From Tubiluchus corallicola (Eukaryota; Priapulida; Priapulimorpha; Priapulimorphida; Tubiluchidae), in assembly GCA_030141605.1 (NCBI GenBank), contig JAQGDQ010000085.1:372001-436000 (forward strand): a stretch of 64,000 nt of DNA, in the 5' to 3' direction. Positions 12,357 to 24,157 of the stretch are shown in pieces; positions within the stretch are counted from its first letter, which is position 1, and each line of letters starts with the position of its first letter. The position numbers and the translations under genes were made by a program. The notes below the pieces were generated by a model. The model ran no database searches. It saw only the letters and a list, made by a program, of their open reading frames with translations, and was not told where the DNA came from.

Positions 12357-13140
12357 GGTCACCCTTGTGTGACCTTGAGTAACTGAGTCATAATCTTGAG
12401 ACCTACATTTGAGTGTCATCTGTACTGCTCTTTCAACCTGTTTGTTATGATTATTACGATTAGACTAACGTAATATCAAATTTGTGCTATATCCATTGCG
12501 TGGATCGTCTCATGCTCGTGTAGGTTCGCGATTGCTCGACATTCCTGTTTATGCCTTGCCGTGTACCAACTGGTATGGTAAGACAGAGTGGGCACGGTAT
12601 ATGATTAGCGAAGTTCAGTAGCGCTAGGCCTGTTTAATAAATGGACGGGCTACTGCCTGTAAAACTGGAATACTGAGGAAAACAGAATACCTCTTGTATA
12701 CCGTTTGATATCCGATTTGTTTCCACCGATTGTTTGTTGTGCTGAAGCTTGGTGAATTCACGTTGAAGTGTAGTTAAGGTTGTTCAAATACTGAAAATTT
12801 CACTGGGAGTACGTGGCAAAGAATTAAGAGTGTTTAAGTCTGAACGTAGTCGAAGACATCTCTGCCGGTTCACTGTTTCATTTTAAACTTAACGGGTTAT
12901 TCTTGATAAATGGGTAACGTTCCAGTCCTGCCGCAATCGTTATTCTAATAAGTATAGGCCCTGGAGTATGCTGCATATTACCAGCTTGTATTTCGTCTAA
13001 CAACGTGAAGAAGCCAGAAATAAGAAGTGTTCATCCTAATCGACTAGTAACAATTATTAAGTTTATATGTTTATTGTTTATGTAATTAACGGCACAGCGC
13101 ACATGGGTTAATACTTTGCTGCCGGTAATTTCGTCTAATT
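12357..13140. other. No gene seen
   Basis: Ordinary AT-rich sequence between MITE copy 2 and the GC/CRE motif cluster; no repeat or coding signal. Confidence 0.45.
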
Positions 13141-13159
13141 GACTGGTTTGTGGGTGGTA

Positions 13160-13255
13160 GCGGGGGCGGATAAGGTACTCTGACGTCACAATGTGCTTAT
13201 CTCTACACGGCAGCAACTGATGCTGAATGCTGTGAGAGGATCGGTTGTCATTGGA
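13160..13255. promoter_or_regulatory. GC-box / CRE / inverted CCAAT cluster
   Basis: GCGGGGGCGG near 13160, a full TGACGTCA at 13181-13188 and an ATTGG (inverted CCAAT) near 13251 fall within 95 bp. Such a combination is typical of a promoter, but I see no adjacent gene on either strand except the exon-like segments 1.5 kb to the right. Confidence 0.25.
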
Positions 13256-13331
13256 TGTAGCTTTTTACTTGGGCCTTGCTCGTGACCAAGAACTCCTTAC
13301 ATTGTCAGTAATTGGTCAGCTCGGCTAAAGT

Positions 13332-13826
13332 TCAAACTGACCAATACTTAGCATTGGTAACGCTTTGAAATGACATTGCTAAGTCATTTTGGAGCGAAAC
13401 GACTACTAACCAGAATTTGCCAAACCTACCTACGAGCAAATCATCCAAACAATACCAAGTATGCAAAACTTGTGAGTGAGTGAAAACGTGCGGGAAATCA
13501 TGCAACATATTCATCCTGTTTTTAATAATAGCCATGCAGCTCTTCCTGAGAAAACCAACTTTTCGAATAAAACTTTGTACAAATAAACTCCCTGGTTGTT
13601 CATTCCAGACTGAGCTGGTGAAATGAGTGTTTATCTTGAGCCCAGCAAGCTTAATGGCACGAAAATGTGTGGTTAATGGCTTATTACATGAGTGAATTCG
13701 TGAATGAACGTTGTCAGGAACAATGTAGTTGGTTAGTCCATCGTTGTCATGCACGTGCATACAACAATGTTGGGCAAACTTTTCGATTCTATACTTGTGC
13801 GTAATGTAAATCATGGCTACGTGCAA
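13332..13826 (-). other. 164-codon open frame of unknown status
   Basis: The longest non-repetitive single open frame in the left 36 kb. The translation has no recognisable domain, signal peptide or membrane segment and is rich in His, Cys and Asn in no motif pattern. I judge it more likely chance or transposon-derived than a gene. Confidence 0.12.
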
Positions 13827-14672
13827 ATATTTAATTAGGAGGTGCTGCTATTTCAGAAAAACTTTGTGGATACCGTAAATTATTAATGTATCTTGATATT
13901 GTGATACCACGTTAAAAAACACTGTACATATCAAATTGTCAGTGAATAAATTTTGAGAAATCCAGATTTATTATTGATACGGAAGTGTGCCTATTAACAA
14001 GCACTTCTGAGTGTTATAATAACAACAACAGCGCGCGTTTTACGTTACATGCTAAAACAATAAACATCAATCTTTAAATCGTTTGCAAGTTGGATTTGTG
14101 AGCTCATATGTATTTGAAACAGTTTGACTTGGTTAACCATACATCCAAACTGTCGGCTGCTTATGTGCCATGTGTCCTAGTTGCAAAGGATCGAATAACT
14201 CGAAACTTAAATTTCGTAATGGGAAACAACTTGTTAAAATGGTACGTGTGTTACAAACTTTGAAACTAATTGTTTTGTCCAAAACATTCTGCTTGATTCA
14301 TGTGCATATATTGCCTAGTGCATCTTATAACAAATCCTGTAAATCATTTTTACTATTTTGTTAGCTTATTTATGCTCTAACTTGTCAATACTGATTTCGT
14401 TAATACATTTCATATTTCTCTTTCTTCATTCTTTCGTTTATTTGCTGGGTGATTGGAGCCCTTAAGCCAGTTTCAGATTACACCTGTTAAGTATAATATG
14501 GCATAATAATCTGACAAGGTTAGCTGTAGTTGTGGTAACCTAGAAACGCTCAAGGTGCAAAAATATTAATGGTGGCTGGTTGCCAGGGTGGCGAGAAATT
14601 TTCAACTTTTATTGCGCCAGGTAATTATGTTGACATTGCCTTCATTAAAAAGATTTTTTTCTTCCATTGCAG

Positions 14673-14702
14673 GTAACCCCCATAAACGTTGACGATGAAC
14701 AG
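14673..14702 (+). other. Exon-like segment B (30-nt microexon)
   Basis: Preceded by a strong acceptor (TTTTTTCTTCCATTGCAG) and followed by an excellent donor (CAG|GTAAGTG). Only phase 0 is open, reading VTPINVDDEQ, which matches the phase of segment A. I do not recognise it. Confidence 0.3.
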
Positions 14703-14905
14703 GTAAGTGAAACTGTTAATTAACATTACCCGTGCATTGATGAGTTCTCTTTAGTGTACTATGTACATTTTGACCATTTGAAGTAGTTGAGAATTACTCT
14801 CTTCTCCCTGCCCCCTCTTCTCACAAGCATTCTTGCCCCCTTCCTCCCCACATGTAAACAGGTGCACTGCAAGATTTGAGAACCTCTGCTTTTTCTCTCA
14901 CTTAG

Positions 14906-14943
14906 CTGAGCTCTGGCGGCTTAAGGTCCTGCGCGGTACTGGC
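14906..14943 (+). other. Exon-like segment C
   Basis: A GC-rich 38-nt segment between a pyrimidine-rich acceptor (TTTTTCTCTCACTTAG) and GGC|GTAAGT, 203 bp after segment B. In phase 0 it reads LSSGGLRSCAVL. It could be the next exon of the same transcript or a chance match. Confidence 0.22.
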
Positions 14944-16447
14944 GTAAGTGCAGGTTTTATAACATTTTTGCATTACCCAGGTTTGTTTATTTTCTATATA
15001 CACGGATTAATGTGTTGTCTTAGTTCAACTACAGGTCAGTCATACGATGTTAAACTTGTTAAACTGGAACTTACTGCCACCGGGCGATAAAGGATTAAAA
15101 TTGTTTTATACAGTGATGAAAACCTTCATTATGTAGTCTAGTTGCCCTTGTTTATCTCATTCTTTTCACATTTAATTTCTTGGTGCGTAGCTACTTTCTC
15201 GTTTTTCAACTTAGCAATTTTGCTTTAGGGTTGAGCGTTGCGAGTTTCATTTCTTCTCTTGTGGTTTGATAATTAGTGGCGTTTTCGAAATTTTCTTCCC
15301 GCTTTGATCTCGTGATTATGATGGTTAAAACCCTTATGGAAAATAATTTTTATATGCACAAGGCAATATTTTGAATTTGCTAAGATCAATGGATCGTTCA
15401 CATCTGCGACCAGGAATTATAACTCAGCAACATGTGCGATAGAAGTCACCGTGACCCAGCAAAATATATTGGCCTTAACCTCAATGCTCCATACACTGTC
15501 ATAGCTTACAAACCAGTGACAATGATAATCTAGTCCACTATAATTTCGCAAATTTTTATTTTATCTTTTCCTAGTTAAGAAACCGTAGAAACGTTAAGTT
15601 AGGAATTATTTATATCTAATCGGCAAGTTATTTTAAACAAACAGAAAGCACAAATAGGTTGCACGTATATACTCAGCCTGCCTGCAATGTTAGTAAACTC
15701 ACATGTGGGTGACCCGCTAAAAAATAATAAATTAAGCTAACTGCTACCTAGTACGTCAATTCCATTTTTGCTACTAGTGCTAAAACATTTCGTAGTTGTT
15801 CCGTTTGGTCATTTCAATGCAGAAACAGCCCGAGTGTTAACAAAGCTTCAAGGATTCACTGTGTGTGAATGTGAACGACACGTACTGTTTATTATTGTGT
15901 TGATCTCGAAACGTTTGCGTAATAAAAATGTCATTACAATATATGACTATCGTTTTTATACTAAACCCGTTTGAATAGTTTTATTGAATAACGATAACAG
16001 TTTGAGATGATTTATGAATGAAGTTTCGTGGTGCAAGAAAATTAAACGCTGCTAGAATTAGGTGTCGTGTTTCACAAACACTTGGCTTATAGTTCATTAA
16101 TTGTGTAGTAATGGTATACTTATATCAGTTACTCCATATGTAATTGCATGCTTATTACTTAGACGTGGTTTACATATGTACTACTAATTTGTACATACTG
16201 AAATTTTGCGGACAGATCAGATATACGCGAACTTTAAAAATGCTCAGCAAGTAAAATACCGATATTTTATTTCATATTTTATCTTAGGTGCTTCCGTTGT
16301 GCAACATAGCACCACTCATGATTTGATGCCACGTTCTCCGATCTGCTGCCACATGCCAAGTATTCACGCCATTTAAGTCGAGTTAATAAATAACATATTT
16401 CATATTTACCGTTTGTTTAAATATATTTCTCGGTTTATTGACTTGTT

Positions 16448-16461
16448 GTTGCCATGGTTAC
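16448..16461. promoter_or_regulatory. RFX X-box-like motif
   Basis: GTTGCCATGGTTAC differs at one position from the palindromic RFX consensus GTTGCCATGGTAAC. No gene start is recognised nearby, so function is open. Confidence 0.3.
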
Positions 16462-17779
16462 TGACAGCTACTTAAAAATTAAGAATGTCAAGGTCTGCTT
16501 GTTGTTCCTGTGTCTTAGAGACTTGCAAATAAATAAGCTGTGTAGGCAAATTGATAAGCAGCTAACTTTGCTCTTACGAACCACCAATCACCATCTAGCT
16601 TTGTGACACACCTCTGTAGCTCTACACTCGTGTTTGCCCGTATATGGTTGTAATCAATTTGTGCGGTAAAGGTGAGAAGGTGCCATCGGTTTGCATATCT
16701 GTCAAAGACCGAACTTGAGTTCGCGCGGTGTCCATTTCACAAACTCTGTCTTTAATTTAAGATCAGATTTATTCAAACTTTCTCCTAAATCCCGATTAAA
16801 TTATTAGGTGAATTTTCGTTCGTTTTCGGTGGCTAATTTTGTAGAAAATCCCATATACGCACTTTCAGTGCGGAAGAAATAAATATTAACATTTATTTAA
16901 CAACTTTTAGGTTTTTTTGTGCTTATTTTCATTCGTTTTACTTGTACCTGCTTTTTGCCAGGTTAGTGACTTTTGCTGGCAGAATTCTGCACTTTACTCA
17001 GTAGCCTGAAACGTTATGTAAGACCATTAAAGGGAAACTTGTGCTCGTATAAACTTAAGGATTGTTTCACACTTATTTATTCTACGCCACTTTCCATTTC
17101 GTTTCGCATTAATTCATGATGTTACGAAAAATTGTTAAGTCTTTCGTATTTTTATATAGAGCGTGTGTTTTTGAATTGGCTATATTTGCTGTGTACTACG
17201 TGGTTGTTTTCGTGAGGATAAGCATGTTTACAACTAGATTTGGGTTCCTGGTGTTTTCCTTCTCGGAAACATGCTAAATCTCACTTTTTAAAGCTTCTGT
17301 TAGATGGTTCCTATTATAAGGGGCAAAAGTTTAGCGTGTCACTAAACTGTTCTAAAATTTTTAACATTTACGATTGGCAAGAGGTCTTATGCGCAGTTTT
17401 AAAGAGTCACATTATTCGAATATAAAATTTTTCTCTTGTTATATAACGGGTTCACGTAACGGTCACATGAGCTGAAATTTTACAGTTCATCAACACCAGT
17501 TTATAGTCAACAAGAGTAAAATAGCTAGAGTTGATTGATTTTTTTTGGCGCCTGATATTTTCGTGCAAGTCTTCCACCAAAGTGTTTATGGTTTTCAAAT
17601 TAGGATCATTTTCATACCCAGGCAAGTCTTGCATTATTTTCTGGGAGCAGATTTCTGAAGGTTAAGTTCAGCTTTGCCACAATGTCAGTAAACATGTTTG
17701 TGTCATTCTGGTAGATAACATGTGTTGCTACAGCTCACGTCAGGACAACCGGAGTTTCACCCTGCCACGCGTGCAACAG

Positions 17780-17830
17780 CCAATCACTGGTCGCTGTTTT
17801 GACACACCCTCGTGACGTTGTCGTCACTCT
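17780..17830. promoter_or_regulatory. CCAAT plus CRE-like motif pair
   Basis: AGCCAATCACTGG is followed within 40 bp by CGTGACGTTGTCGTCAC, in a locally less AT-rich patch. It resembles a proximal promoter but no downstream gene is identified. Confidence 0.2.
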
Positions 17831-18128
17831 TGTTTACTTTGCCCAGAGCTTTTAAAAATGTTTTCTGCAAAGGCGAAAGTTTGGGAATAATAAAACCATG
17901 ATCCTAGTTGACAAAATAATCCAAAAAAATAAAGGTCGTATGGGAACATTTCAAGCAATGGTGCGACATACAAGTAATGCATTAGAAATTAATAAGTTTG
18001 TTGTAGTTTTTGGAAAGTTTCCATGTAAAAAATTCATATGTTTAAATAAGGCCATTTTAATCGCAAAGTATTACATTTGGTGTATCCGAAGCAAATTACA
18101 AACGCTGAATTTTAATCATGCAGTGGAT

Positions 18129-18180
18129 TGTATTATATATATATATATAATACTTATATATATTTACTTATATATTTATA
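18129..18180. repeat. Imperfect (TA)n repeat
   Basis: TATATATATATATATAATAC-type sequence with short interruptions. Confidence 0.85.
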
Positions 18181-19351
18181 AGTTGGAGAAATATGCTGGT
18201 GCCAACCTTGGGTTCTAGGAAAAGTTGAAGGTAGTTGGGTACCTTTGAAATATATATTGAAATGATTTAACCGAATAACCGAAATTTCAAGGGTATAGTT
18301 GATGCACTTTAGTGGTTACAATTAATTACATTGGTACATTTAAAAAATAAGACAAAAATTTTGTTTAAAGGTGAAAAACTATGCCGGGAATTTCTGTTTT
18401 TGTTTTTTTTACTATTTCTAGATACTCAGCCAAACAAATACATTTTGAGGTTTTGCGTTGCGACCAGTCCATGGTAAAATGGCTCAAGCCATTTTTGATT
18501 GGCTAATTACTATTTAGTTCGGTTAAATGTGCCTGGTTTATGTATAACAAGACAAGTCCATAACATCGGACACCCATGAAACCTCTATATTCAAACTGTA
18601 TACTACCGAAACACTAGCGTAGTTTCTTATTTAATTATTGAAAGCAAAGTGAATTGATAAACTTCACTATACTCCCTTTAATGAAATTAACTTCAATTTT
18701 GGAACTGGATTGATTTGTGGTCATAAACTACCATAGCATTAGCATATTATTAGCAAATACCGTCTATCAGTATACCGAAACATATGTGTTATGCATTTAA
18801 CACGCAAAATATGAAACGATAAAAAAAGATGTAAAAAGAAACGACCTTGTATCAATAAAAAAAAAACACAGCCACCAGAAGCAAAGACAGACAGCGCCGC
18901 TATTATGAATCAAAAATGGGACAGTGCATTAATGTTTTCAGCTCTTTTAAGAAGCGCTGCCCTTACATTCCGTCGTTTACTTATCCTGGCACTTAACGTC
19001 GGCATTTGCGTGACCTAGATGCTCTGCCTTTTAGTTTTGTCCACTTTACATAGATCGATCATTGGTGGGATGTTCATAACGTGATTAATGCTAGTGGACA
19101 GGCGCTCAAGATCATGAATTGACCTAGCTTCCTGGGCAAAAGTGCCGGCAGGAACGACAGAAAATGTCTTCGTGTTCATAACCAACCAACAGTTGACAGT
19201 AAGAAAACAAAAGCCCTGCTAAATGCGATATTTATTTTAGTTTCTTAGCTTGACTAATTTTTCTTTGACATTTCAAGTGACTATATATTACCAAAAAACA
19301 TTTTTTACATTTTACATGAGTCGCAACATGCACTGTTTTGCTTATGATTCT

Positions 19352-19612
19352 ATTTTCTTTTCTATTTCTATTCTATTCTATTCTATTCTATTCTATTCTA
19401 TTCTATTCTATTCTATTCTATTCTATTCTGTTCTGTTCTGTTCTGTTCTGTTCTGTTCTGTTCTGTTCTGTTCTGTTCTGTTCCGTTCTGTTCTATTCTA
19501 TTCTATTCTATTCTATTCTATTCTATTCTATTCCGTTCTGTTCTGTTCTATTCTATTCTATTCCGTTCTATTCTATTCTATTCCGTTCTATTCTATTTTA
19601 TTCTATTCATTC
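19352..19612. repeat. (TTCTA)n / (TTCTG)n pentanucleotide array
   Basis: About 250 bp of pentamers in blocks: TTCTA, then a run of TTCTG (about 19428-19490), back to TTCTA, with scattered TTCCG. The Tyr/Ser/Ile/Leu/Phe open frames across it are artefacts. Confidence 0.97.
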
Positions 19613-19784
19613 TGTTTTGCTTATGAGATGAATTTGTATTACAACCAGTCTGTTATATAAAGATCTGTCTGTGTATCCTTTATACACGCCGACATGCTGC
19701 AACGTAGCCCCAAATGTGGTGTACTACGAGAACCAGTGTGGGCCTGAGAAGACTTCTACGCCAGTTTAGATCACGGTCCCCACT

Positions 19785-20075
19785 CCCCCACCCCATATGA
19801 CGGCCAAATTGTCATCTAGTATAGCACTTTTAGGACATTCTACCTCATGGAGTCGTCCAATATGCCTTTTTATAGATATTAAAGGTTTAAAAGGTTTTAA
19901 ACTCGCCGCCACCCCCACCCCCCAATATGGCAGCTAAAAATTGCAACCAAAATAGCACTTTTGATCCAATATGTTTTTAACGGTTGTAGAGGGCTTCAAC
20001 TTTCAAGGTCTAATATCGACATCTTCACTCTCTCCGGATAACAACATACAGATGGCATCCAAAATAGCGCCAATA
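19785..20075. repeat. Diverged repeats containing AATAGCACTTTT
   Basis: Three weakly similar segments share a C-rich run then ATATGGCAGCTAAAAATTG-like and ATAGCACTTTT words (about 19785, 19915 and 20045). Probably an old tandem duplication of about 130 bp. Confidence 0.4.
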
Positions 20076-23000
20076 GTGCGGGGAACTAATGTATACTATA
20101 ATTCTATTTATGCAAAATACAGTAGCATATAATTTACTGATACATATTAAAAAGTGTGCTGCTTCGAGATGAAACCAGAGCGACATCTGGTGCGGAACTT
20201 TCGCAACATCTGCTTGTCGTCAAACTAGAGCTAATCATCCGCCAGTTAGGATTTTTGCATGGACATGTGAACTAGCTTATTGGCAAACCAACAATCTTCC
20301 TCGTGTGCGTATAATGATCGAAAGCTGTCTACACTACACTGTATTTGTAATTGATAAAAAGCGCCATAGATCTGTGTAAATGTTCACATTTGCAGTGATG
20401 GGCTTCCTTTAAGAAAACGTTCACGTTTTTCTCTTTATTGACGTCATTGAGAGCTCAGCAGGAAACTTCAAGGCATTGAAGCTCTTTATGGAAAGAGGGA
20501 AAGTTAGTGATGGTAGTTGGCGGCAATGCCCTCTCCTGACATTCATTAAAATTGAAATATAAACTACAAAATAAACATTTTAAAACAACTCAAAGAAACC
20601 ACAACATTCACTAACATTACAATAAAATTATTTCGTGGTGATGGATATGATATGGCCATTTTTCCATTTTAACACTTTGTCTTGCTTTTATGTATAATTT
20701 CAGACTTACTTTCATAACGTCAGAGAATTATTTTTTCTGAAAAGAATCACATTTATCACTATTATTATTTTTTTAAGTACTGTGCCACTCAAGCAATGAT
20801 ATACTCATTTTGAACGAGTGTCTATAAATTCAATTTTTCGTCATTTTTTCTTTAATTATTTGTTTCTTGTACCTTATTCATAATGTTCGTAAGACGTGCA
20901 AACGTTCTTACAGCTTGCGCAACTTAAACAACATTAAATAAAAATTATTGAAGTTTTCAGTTTCCATCCACCACTTCTGTTTCGTTGCTCAAACATATTT
21001 AAAGCATGTCCCAAGCAGTTAAGAGCTCTTAAATTGTCATTAAAGGATAAACAGCTTTTAGCTTGCCCGCTAGATGGCCGGATGGACTGCCCTCGCGTTC
21101 ACCTCACCGCCGTCATATTTATTCTAGCCCAGCGTTCCTGTGACGGTTGAACTATTTCAGCCCTAAGGCGATGGTCTTTGGAAAACTTTGTTTTGGGAAG
21201 GAATATAATTGTATGCGGGAAATCACTTTCGGGTGAAAACATTTTGGAAGCTGGGATAATGTTGTTTAGCTTTGCAGAGGGTCTAGGCAGAGGAAGATAG
21301 GCTAGTAACTGTAAGCTTTAATCGGGGTTTTCAGTGCTAGAAAAATAACAAAGATTGCACAAAGTAAATATATTTAAAATTAAAAGTACACATGTAGTCG
21401 CCAGATTACGTGTGATGAATAGTTTTCTTTTGCTGTTCTCATGATGTTTGCAGGTTTGCAGGTGCATAACCTTTTCATCGTGACACATACTGCTCAATCT
21501 TCAAGAGCCATAATGCCCACATACCATACAATATCGTTAAATTGTATGTTTGTACTAACACTCTACGAAGTACACAGGTATGTGTGATATGTGCCATAAG
21601 TGCACGCTTAGGTCAAGGTTGAGAACTTATAATATCATTTTTGTTTGACCAAGAAAAAAATTAATGAAATTTTGATTATTCGTGACTTTCATCGCATTCT
21701 TGTTGAGTACAAAATTAGTGATAAAACTGGTTTGCAGACATGCATTGCATCGTGAAAACTCCCTTTTCGAGTTTGGTTCTGTGTGCATGCATTATGATTT
21801 TTGACAACGTTTAAGACCTGAATATCTTTTGCATCGTTATTTATCTAGGCCCAGTCGTATCATCTCTTACCGTCATCATGAATTTGGTGGCATTCTGGTA
21901 GGAGCGTTGTTGTCTTTGCTGGTCTTATCCTTTCATAGCAGCAGTTTTGTGTAAACGGCAATTCGTATAGAAATGTCACAAATAAGAATTAGGGTGCTGT
22001 TGCCAGGCCTCAGGAGGAGATTTTGCTTAACTTTTCTGTTACTAGGTCGTTCCTTTATACTGAGACTGGCTTTCCAGACAAATTAAGCAATGTCTTCAAG
22101 CTAAATTAGGCTTTCTGCTGTCAGTTTTAAGCCCCAAGCAAGCTACTCGTTAAACATTTGTATTTAGTATTTTACCATCTCTACGTATATTACCGTCGTC
22201 TAAGTATATTTTGTATTTTATACTCCCGCTATTTGCAGAGGACAGTTTTAGTCTAATCCTTTTCCCAATTTAACGTTTTCCCTTCTAAATCCTTTCAGTA
22301 AACAGATTTGTGCGAAAACCTCGCTGACATTTATGTAAGGTATCTCCTTTAGCCTTCACTCTTATTGAATTAATAGATTTAAATAAAATTTGTTATTAGT
22401 ACATGTATGAAATGTAGAGGCAAGTTGCAAAGATTTTAAAGGATTTAACTACGTCACGGCTAGTTTATAGCTACGGCCTAATTTCAGCTTTGGCCGTGGA
22501 TTAAGCCAAATATTCTATTGCGACTGAGTGTGAATTTTGTACAAATTTATATCAATCACTAAAGTTAAATGGAAACGATTATGTACAATTGGTAATGATG
22601 AAAAGATGTACTCCAAAAAGGAACTTCACAGAACTACTGGTGTTTCCTTCTCAGCATAACGTCCATGAATGTTACGAAAAGTTAAAAAAATACTTCTTAG
22701 AAATGTGTTGAACGCTTTGGGCTTCATGTCATTTCGAAGTTTGTTTGTTCAGCTGTTTGTTAGTTTAATTAGGCGAGTTTAATCAGACGCCGTATGTTAT
22801 GACAGTGATAAAAATTATTTTTACGTTTCAAGTTTCTGCAATAATTAGCTTTTCTCACTTGCATGTACACGAATACTAATTAGTAAAACAGTATACATAA
22901 ACCCTTGTACACGTAAGCACTAAGAATTAGTCGTCTTTATACACCAAGATTTAACACAAGTACAAAGTTCAATGGCCCGTTACTCCGCTTACTTGATAGA

Positions 23001-23270
23001 TAAAGTCAGTTTAATCACCCAGTCAGGAGATGAATAAGTAAACTAACCACGCGTACATTGTTATAATTTAGGGCAGTCATCTGGCTTGCACCGGTTTGAT
23101 CGTGCTTGATCTGCTTCCCTCAGCTTCCTGCTAGATTCGTATGGCTTCTAAATGACGCAGCCTTTGACAAGTGATGTCTATGCAAGCAGCTGCTGAAGCC
23201 TGTTGCTAAAATTCATGACAGCTGAAGTTCACATAAGCGATTGATGCAAACTTATTTAATCGCCCCCTGG
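20076..23270. other. No gene seen
   Basis: AT-rich DNA without supported coding, RNA or repeat features. One CTCF-like word CCGCTAGATGGCCG lies at 21067-21080. Confidence 0.5.
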
Positions 23271-23274
23271 CCTT

Positions 23275-23429
23275 CGCTTTTTCCCTCCCTCCCGTCACCC
23301 TCTCTCTTTCCCTTCTCTCTCTCTCTCTCTCTCTCTCTCCCTCTCTCTCTCTTTCTCTCTCTCTCTCTTTTCCTTCTCTCTCTCTTTCTACCTTCCCCCT
23401 CTCTCTCTCTTTCCCTTCTCTCTTTCTAC

Positions 23430-23466
<37 letters not shown>

Positions 23467-23542
23467 TTCTTTCTCTTTGTCTCTCTTTCCCTTCTCTTTC
23501 TCCCTTTCCCTTCTCTCTCTATCTTTGTCTCTCTCTTTTCCT

Positions 23543-23573
<31 letters not shown>

Positions 23574-23605
23574 TCCCCTTCTCTCCCCTCCTCTCTCTCT
23601 CTCAA
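23275..23605. repeat. Long polypyrimidine (CT)n tract
   Basis: About 330 bp almost purely C and T on the plus strand, mainly CTCTCT with TTTCCC interruptions. It could adopt triplex structure. Ser/Leu-rich (plus) and Arg/Glu-rich (minus) frames are artefacts. Confidence 0.97.
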
Positions 23606-24114
23606 TCACTCTTTTTTGACACTAGTTAGTAACTAACCCGGTCTTTGCTCTTGTACTTGTGCCATACCATTCGTTTAAGTTTTTTACGCACATCGTAAGC
23701 ATATATTGTCAGTTATAGGGTTATATCTCAATAAAAGCCGCCGTGCAATAAGGCATTTCACAGTTCAAGTTAAATTTATCCATACTGCAACTAGGAAGGA
23801 AAAGTTTTGGAAAAGTGCATCAGGAGATCAAGGACGAAATTTCAAAGTTCATCGAACGAAACAGCTCAATGATCGTGCAAAAACAATGACACAAATAGAA
23901 CATTAAAAACTGCATGTTAAACGCAATACACTGCACACGTCGAAGGAAGAAAGTGCAAAAAAACTCCCTTGAGCTTAGTCAATGTAAAAACAAGCTATAT
24001 CGCCTATCAGAGCTTTTAATTCAGTTAGTTTGCATTTCAGTCTCTGTATCAATTTTATGTCAAGGAATCATGATGATATGGGATTTAACTGAAGTGAAAA
24101 GTTAACGTTCTGAA

Positions 24115-24157
24115 AAAAGAGAGAGAGAGAGGGGGGAGGCGAGAAGAGAGAAAGAAT
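24115..24157. repeat. Short polypurine tract
   Basis: AAAAAAGAGAGAGAGAGAGG-type purine run, about 500 bp after the CT tract and of opposite strand polarity. Confidence 0.75.

Larger units (their letters stand above)
14944..18128. other. No gene seen
   Basis: AT-rich DNA. It holds an X-box-like GTTGCCATGGTTAC at 16448-16461 and a CCAAT/CRE-like cluster at 17780-17830. A 52-nt splice-bounded segment at 16620-16671 is no better than chance. Confidence 0.45.

Noticed and set aside
16620-16671. Splice-bounded 52-nt segment with one open phase
   Set aside because: Acceptor is only moderate and nothing supports its translation; expected by chance.
19250-19660. 136-residue plus-strand open frame (and a 97-residue one in another frame)
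   Set aside because: Entirely generated by the TTCTA/TTCTG pentamer array; no coding evidence.
23241-23636. Ser/Leu-rich 131-residue frame and Arg/Glu-rich frame on the other strand
   Set aside because: Product of the CT microsatellite, not a protein.
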